Positions 6,776 to 8,996 of a stretch of 8,996 nucleotides of DNA are shown one piece after another (position 1 is the stretch's first letter; every line of letters begins with the position of its first letter). Source of the DNA: Candidatus Methanophagales archaeon (GTDB lineage: Archaea > Halobacteriota > Syntropharchaeia > Alkanophagales > Methanospirareceae); assembly GCA_021159475.1 (NCBI GenBank), contig JAGGRS010000220.1, forward strand, positions 1-8,996, in the 5' to 3' direction. The position numbers and the translations under genes are program-made. Under the pieces are notes generated by a model that saw only the letters and a list, made by a program, of their open reading frames with translations, was not told the origin of the DNA and did no database searches.

Positions 6776-6949
6776 TTATAAACAGCCTCTCACACTTTCA
6801 GAAGAACAGGGATAAGAATAGCCTGCATACCCGACCACATGGTCAGAATCATTCCTCTCTTCAACTATCCGCTCCACCCTCGCCTTCCCGTCCTCTTCCA
6901 ATAATTGAAACACTATCCCCTCTTCCGCCAATTTCATACCTCCGGACAT
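6776..6949 (-). CDS. Small hypothetical protein, 57 residues
   Basis: An ORF in the 231-base gap between the coiled-coil gene and homoserine dehydrogenase. ATG 6947-6949 is preceded directly by an in-frame TAG, so this is the earliest start; an in-frame ATG at codon 5 (6935-6937) is the alternative. The product is acidic and helical at first (GIVFQLLEEDGKARVERIVE), then DHVVGYAGYSYPC and a Ser/Cys-containing end, with no known domain. Signs that it is real: the stop is 1 base before the next start, a TATA-like box lies about 43 bases upstream, and the purine-rich coding pattern matches its neighbours. Signs against: short, weak ribosome-binding site (GGAGG lies inside codons 3-4) and an odd C-terminus that might reflect a frameshifted remnant. 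Confidence 0.5.
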   Translation of the reverse strand: MSGGMKLAEEGIVFQLLEEDGKARVERIVEERNDSDHVVGYAGYSYPCSSESVRGCL

Positions 6950-6978
6950 CTATATGTAATTGTAATGAAAGTATAACT

Positions 6979-6984
6979 AAAAAA
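6979..6984 (-). terminator. Possible T-run terminator after hom
   Basis: Six T on the minus strand, 22 bases after the hom stop, with no hairpin. Archaeal termination can use such T-runs. The run overlaps the spacer between the candidate TATA box and start site of the next unit, so its role is uncertain. Confidence 0.25.
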
Positions 6985-6987
6985 CTT

Positions 6988-6996
6988 CTTTATATC
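6988..6996 (-). promoter_or_regulatory. Candidate TATA box for the small ORF / cetZ block
   Basis: Minus-strand GATATAAAG lies just after the homoserine dehydrogenase stop. Initiation about 25 bases downstream would fall near 6966, giving a leader of roughly 17 bases before ATG 6949. It would be the leading promoter of the block 6949-3024. Confidence 0.45.
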
Positions 6997-7005
6997 CTGC
7001 TTCAA

Positions 7006-8013
7006 TTATGAATAAATCGCAATTATATCGGATAGAATTGCACTTGCGGCTTCGATAGGTCCCGCACCCTTACCGATGACCGTGATATCACCAGCCAGGT
7101 CAGCTCTTATTGTTGCCACATTCAGCGTACCGCCGACATTCAATGGGTCACTGACCGGTACCAGTCGCGGTGCGACTTCAAGCCGCCCGTCTATATCCAC
7201 ATCCCCTATCAATTTTATGGCATACCCGGCATCCCTGGCGAGCTTCAATGCGTCGGGTGTTATCTCCGTGATGCCCTGAACCCTCACATCCCTGTATGTG
7301 GCATCCATCCCGAAGACCGAATTTGCCAGTATCACCAGCTTCACCGCCGTATCAATCCCCTCCACATCCTTTGACGGGTCGGATTCCGCGATCCCTATCT
7401 CCTGCGCCTCACGCAATACATGCTCATACGGCAGGTTCTCATTCGTCATCCTCGTCAGTATGTAGTTGCATGTGCCGTTCAATATACCCCTTATAGCGGT
7501 AATTCCATTGCCCGCAAGGTTCTCGCGTATCAACGAGATAAGTGGCATTGCACCGCCCACCGTGGCTTCAAACCTGAGTTCTCTGCCCTTACGCTCTGCG
7601 AGTTCCATCAGCTTCCGGTATTCCAGAGCGAGTGGACCTTTGTTTGATGTTACCACATGCCTGTTTGAGTTCAGTGCGGTGATGATATGGGTTAAGCCAG
7701 GCTCTCCATTCGTGACATTCGTCGGTGTCGCCTCCACCATCACCTCATGCTCTATCTCCCTTATCAACTCCAGACTGCTCATATCGAGCAATGCTCCATC
7801 AGCCCCGAATCGCGCTATCTCATCCCTGCTCAAACCCCCTTCATCTATAATGGCTCCTTTCAAATCCGCTATTCCCACTATTCGCAGATCGAGTCCGTGC
7901 TTTCTCAATATCTCATCGTGTTTACGCATTACCACCTCAGCTACACCGCTCCCCACATGCCCGAACCCTACTATCGAGATTCTCACCGTCTTTATCTTCT
8001 CCCCTGCTCTCAT
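7006..8013 (-). CDS. hom: Homoserine dehydrogenase
   Basis: 335 residues. It reduces aspartate-4-semialdehyde to homoserine with NAD(P)H, the branch point to threonine, isoleucine and methionine. The N-terminal Rossmann domain has GFGHVG (16-21). TSNKGPLA (122-129) carries the conserved K125. The catalytic domain shows ATVGGAMPLI (150-159), GILNGTCNYIL (176-186) and ESDPSKDVEGIDTAVK (210-225). This last run matches the yeast enzyme's E208, D214, D219 and K223 residue for residue with an offset of two (E210, D216, D221, K225), so the enzyme should be active. It has no C-terminal ACT domain; the gene upstream supplies one as a separate protein, 15 bases away, indicating an operon and probably a regulatory pair. 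Start ATG 8013 has only GAGAG upstream; ATG 8018-8020 is out of frame. GTG codon 10 is a less likely start. Confidence 0.97.
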   Translation of the reverse strand: MRAGEKIKTVRISIVGFGHVGSGVAEVVMRKHDEILRKHGLDLRIVGIADLKGAIIDEGGLSRDEIARFGADGALLDMSSLELIREIEHEVMVEATPTNVTNGEPGLTHIITALNSNRHVVTSNKGPLALEYRKLMELAERKGRELRFEATVGGAMPLISLIRENLAGNGITAIRGILNGTCNYILTRMTNENLPYEHVLREAQEIGIAESDPSKDVEGIDTAVKLVILANSVFGMDATYRDVRVQGITEITPDALKLARDAGYAIKLIGDVDIDGRLEVAPRLVPVSDPLNVGGTLNVATIRADLAGDITVIGKGAGPIEAASAILSDIIAIYS

Positions 8014-8028
8014 CTCTCATACCAATAA

Positions 8029-8520
8029 TCATATAGGTGAAATTATCATAATGCCCTTCTCAGTTGCTGTCTCTTCCAGTATCTTCAGCGCCTCTTTTAA
8101 TTCCTTCTTCCCTATCGCAGATAGAACCAGTGCGGCGGAAGATTTCTTATCCACTCCCGGCATAGACAGGGAGAGACCTACCACCTCAGCAAAGCCCGTG
8201 CTGTCTATCCTCTCGATTGTATCCCTTATATCAGAGTGCACGATGTGCCCGATGAGGATAACGACCATAGAATCTTTCAATCGCTCCTTACCTATGCTCA
8301 CCACATGCATGCCTTCCGCCTTCAACTTCTCTACCAATCTGTCCAGTCTCCTCTCTTCCATCTCAAATACCAGTTGAACAGGTATCCGTCCAGAAGCTGT
8401 CTTCTTATCCCTCTGATGCAGCACGCTGATGATATTACCCCCGAGGTCCGATACCGGCTTCAATGCCTGGACCAGTTGACCGGGGATGTCCTTCAGCTCG
8501 ATGTCCATTGATATCCTCAT
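8029..8520 (-). CDS. Double-ACT-domain protein, predicted allosteric regulator of homoserine dehydrogenase
   Basis: 163 residues from ATG 8518-8520. Two ACT-like halves are visible: residues 1 to about 78, with the ligand-loop type sequence LKDIPGQL and LGGNIISVLHQR, and about 85-163, starting VVILIGHIVHSDIRDTIERI and closing with a final strand IMIISPI. ACT domains bind amino acids and pass the signal to metabolic enzymes. A stand-alone double-ACT protein next to hom is a known archaeal arrangement (COG2061-type), so it is probably the threonine-sensing partner of the enzyme 15 bases downstream. Start choice: the frame is open to ATG 8547 (172 residues), but GGAGG at 8531-8535 lies 10 bases before ATG 8520, and the extra nine residues (MGWLGGWNG) do not belong to the fold. 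The ligand is inferred. Confidence 0.9.
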   Translation of the reverse strand: MRISMDIELKDIPGQLVQALKPVSDLGGNIISVLHQRDKKTASGRIPVQLVFEMEERRLDRLVEKLKAEGMHVVSIGKERLKDSMVVILIGHIVHSDIRDTIERIDSTGFAEVVGLSLSMPGVDKKSSAALVLSAIGKKELKEALKILEETATEKGIMIISPI

Positions 8521-8530
8521 TCCATTCCAG

Positions 8531-8535
8531 CCTCC
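8531..8535 (-). promoter_or_regulatory. Ribosome-binding site that decides the ACT-protein start
   Basis: Minus-strand GGAGG, 10 bases before ATG 8520. The upstream ATG 8547 has no such site, so the shorter product is favoured. Confidence 0.6.
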
Positions 8536-8583
8536 GAGCCAGCCCATCTATGGCTGATTATGATATGAGCAATGTAACAATAA

Positions 8584-8599
8584 GATATAAGATAAAAAT
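8584..8599 (-). promoter_or_regulatory. Candidate TATA region for the ACT-hom operon
   Basis: Minus-strand TTTTTATCTTATAT. Initiation about 25 bases on would fall near 8560, giving a leader of about 40 bases to ATG 8520 that includes the GGAGG. TTTTTATC occurs again 25 bases farther upstream (8616-8623), so the true element is uncertain. Confidence 0.35.
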
Positions 8600-8623
8600 C
8601 CATATCCATCACACGGATAAAAA

Positions 8624-8642
8624 CCGAAAATCTTTTTATGTA
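8624..8642 (+). promoter_or_regulatory. BRE/TATA-type promoter of the subunit-J gene
   Basis: CCGAAAA (BRE-like) is followed by TTTTTATGTA. The TATA centre near 8636-8638 places initiation at about 8662-8664, on the start codon itself, so the transcript is probably leaderless. The absence of a ribosome-binding site before 8663 agrees. Confidence 0.55.
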
Positions 8643-8662
8643 TAGTGCAAAAGATTGATTCA

Positions 8663-8996
8663 ATGAATATAGAAGTGGTATTGCTGGGTGCCCTTGCGGG
8701 TGTTCTGGTGTTATCAGCCTTAGGCGTCCTGCTCAGCAAGGATAACTTCTATTCGGCGTTGTTCATGACGCTTACGCTTGTCATGGTGGCGACGGTCTAT
8801 GCCCTCTTTGACCTCCAGCCCCTCTTCGTATTGATCGTGTTCGTATTCGTTGGCGTGATCGGGATAGTAACGGTAGCGCTCGCCGCCACTTACAGGGCGA
8901 TGCCGGAGCGGCAGTTCGCATGGATATGGTGCATACCGGTGCTTATAACGGCGGTGATACTGGGCTTTTCAATTTTTACTCACACTCTTCATGGCA
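8663..8996 (+). CDS. fpoJ: NuoJ/FpoJ-like membrane subunit of a proton-pumping complex, partial
   Basis: 111 codons from ATG 8663, cut by the right edge. Four hydrophobic segments are visible (about 4-24, 29-49, 54-76, 87-105). SKDNFYSALFMTLTLV (25-40) and FVLIVFVFVGVIGIVTVAL (55-73) match the subunit-J pattern of complex I-like enzymes: an N-x-x-x-A-L-F turn, then a glycine-bearing third helix equivalent to YVGAI in NuoJ. In archaea this subunit belongs to the F420H2 dehydrogenase (Fpo in methanogens, Fqo in Archaeoglobus and ANME-1), which moves protons while passing electrons to a membrane carrier. It is divergent from the ACT-hom operon and apparently leaderless. An Mrp- or hydrogenase-type membrane subunit is the alternative, and genes beyond the edge would settle it. 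Confidence 0.7.
   Translation, partial: MNIEVVLLGALAGVLVLSALGVLLSKDNFYSALFMTLTLVMVATVYALFDLQPLFVLIVFVFVGVIGIVTVALAATYRAMPERQFAWIWCIPVLITAVILGFSIFTHTLHG

Noticed and set aside
7466..8377. 303-codon open frame on the plus strand opposite hom and the ACT gene
   Set aside because: Both minus-strand genes are unmistakable. The plus frame is Ser/Pro/Ile-rich with no motif, as expected for an antisense shadow.
8548..8739. 63-codon minus-strand frame over the divergent region
   Set aside because: It covers both candidate promoters and the first codons of the subunit-J gene, and its sequence has no protein-like pattern.
1..8996. CRISPR arrays, insertion sequences, tRNA or rRNA genes, phage genes, defence systems
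   Set aside because: No regular repeats, transposase motifs, terminal inverted repeats or RNA-gene signatures were seen, and almost all the sequence is taken by housekeeping-like genes.

Overview
The window looks like ordinary chromosomal sequence from a euryarchaeon. Archaeal SecF, a CetZ-type tubulin homologue, a free-standing double-ACT protein beside homoserine dehydrogenase, TATA/BRE-like promoters and GGAGG ribosome-binding sites all agree. The start of a subunit-J-like gene of an Fpo/Fqo-type complex fits a methanogen or anaerobic methane/alkane oxidiser (methanosarcinal or ANME-1/Syntrophoarchaea-like), but that placement is inference. Coding density is very high, with no RNA gene, insertion sequence, CRISPR array or phage gene seen.

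Layout. 1-829 (-): a BioD-like P-loop NTPase cut by the left edge, directly downstream of secF (840-1784, -). secF is divergent from an M24 metallopeptidase gene (1877-3004, +), and the short A/T-rich gap between them probably holds both promoters. From 6949 down to 3024 runs a minus-strand block: a 57-codon small ORF, a coiled-coil/winged-helix-like protein, a PRC-barrel protein, CetZ, and a secreted single-anchor membrane protein. The junctions are 1, 39, 64 and 3 bases. The block converges on the peptidase gene. From 8520 down to 7006 lies a two-gene operon: a double-ACT protein and homoserine dehydrogenase (threonine/methionine branch of the aspartate pathway). Diverging from it at 8663 is the first part of a membrane subunit resembling NuoJ/FpoJ, cut by the right edge.

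How the genes may work together. SecF serves protein export, and the membrane protein at 3024-3917 is a plausible client. The ACT protein is likely an allosteric partner of homoserine dehydrogenase. The most interesting part is the CetZ block: a tubulin-family polymer gene co-oriented with a PRC-barrel protein (a fold used by the archaeal division adaptors CdvA and CdpB), a DNA-binding-like coiled-coil protein and a membrane-anchored surface protein. It may be an undescribed cytoskeletal or cell-shape module, but the functional link rests on gene order only.
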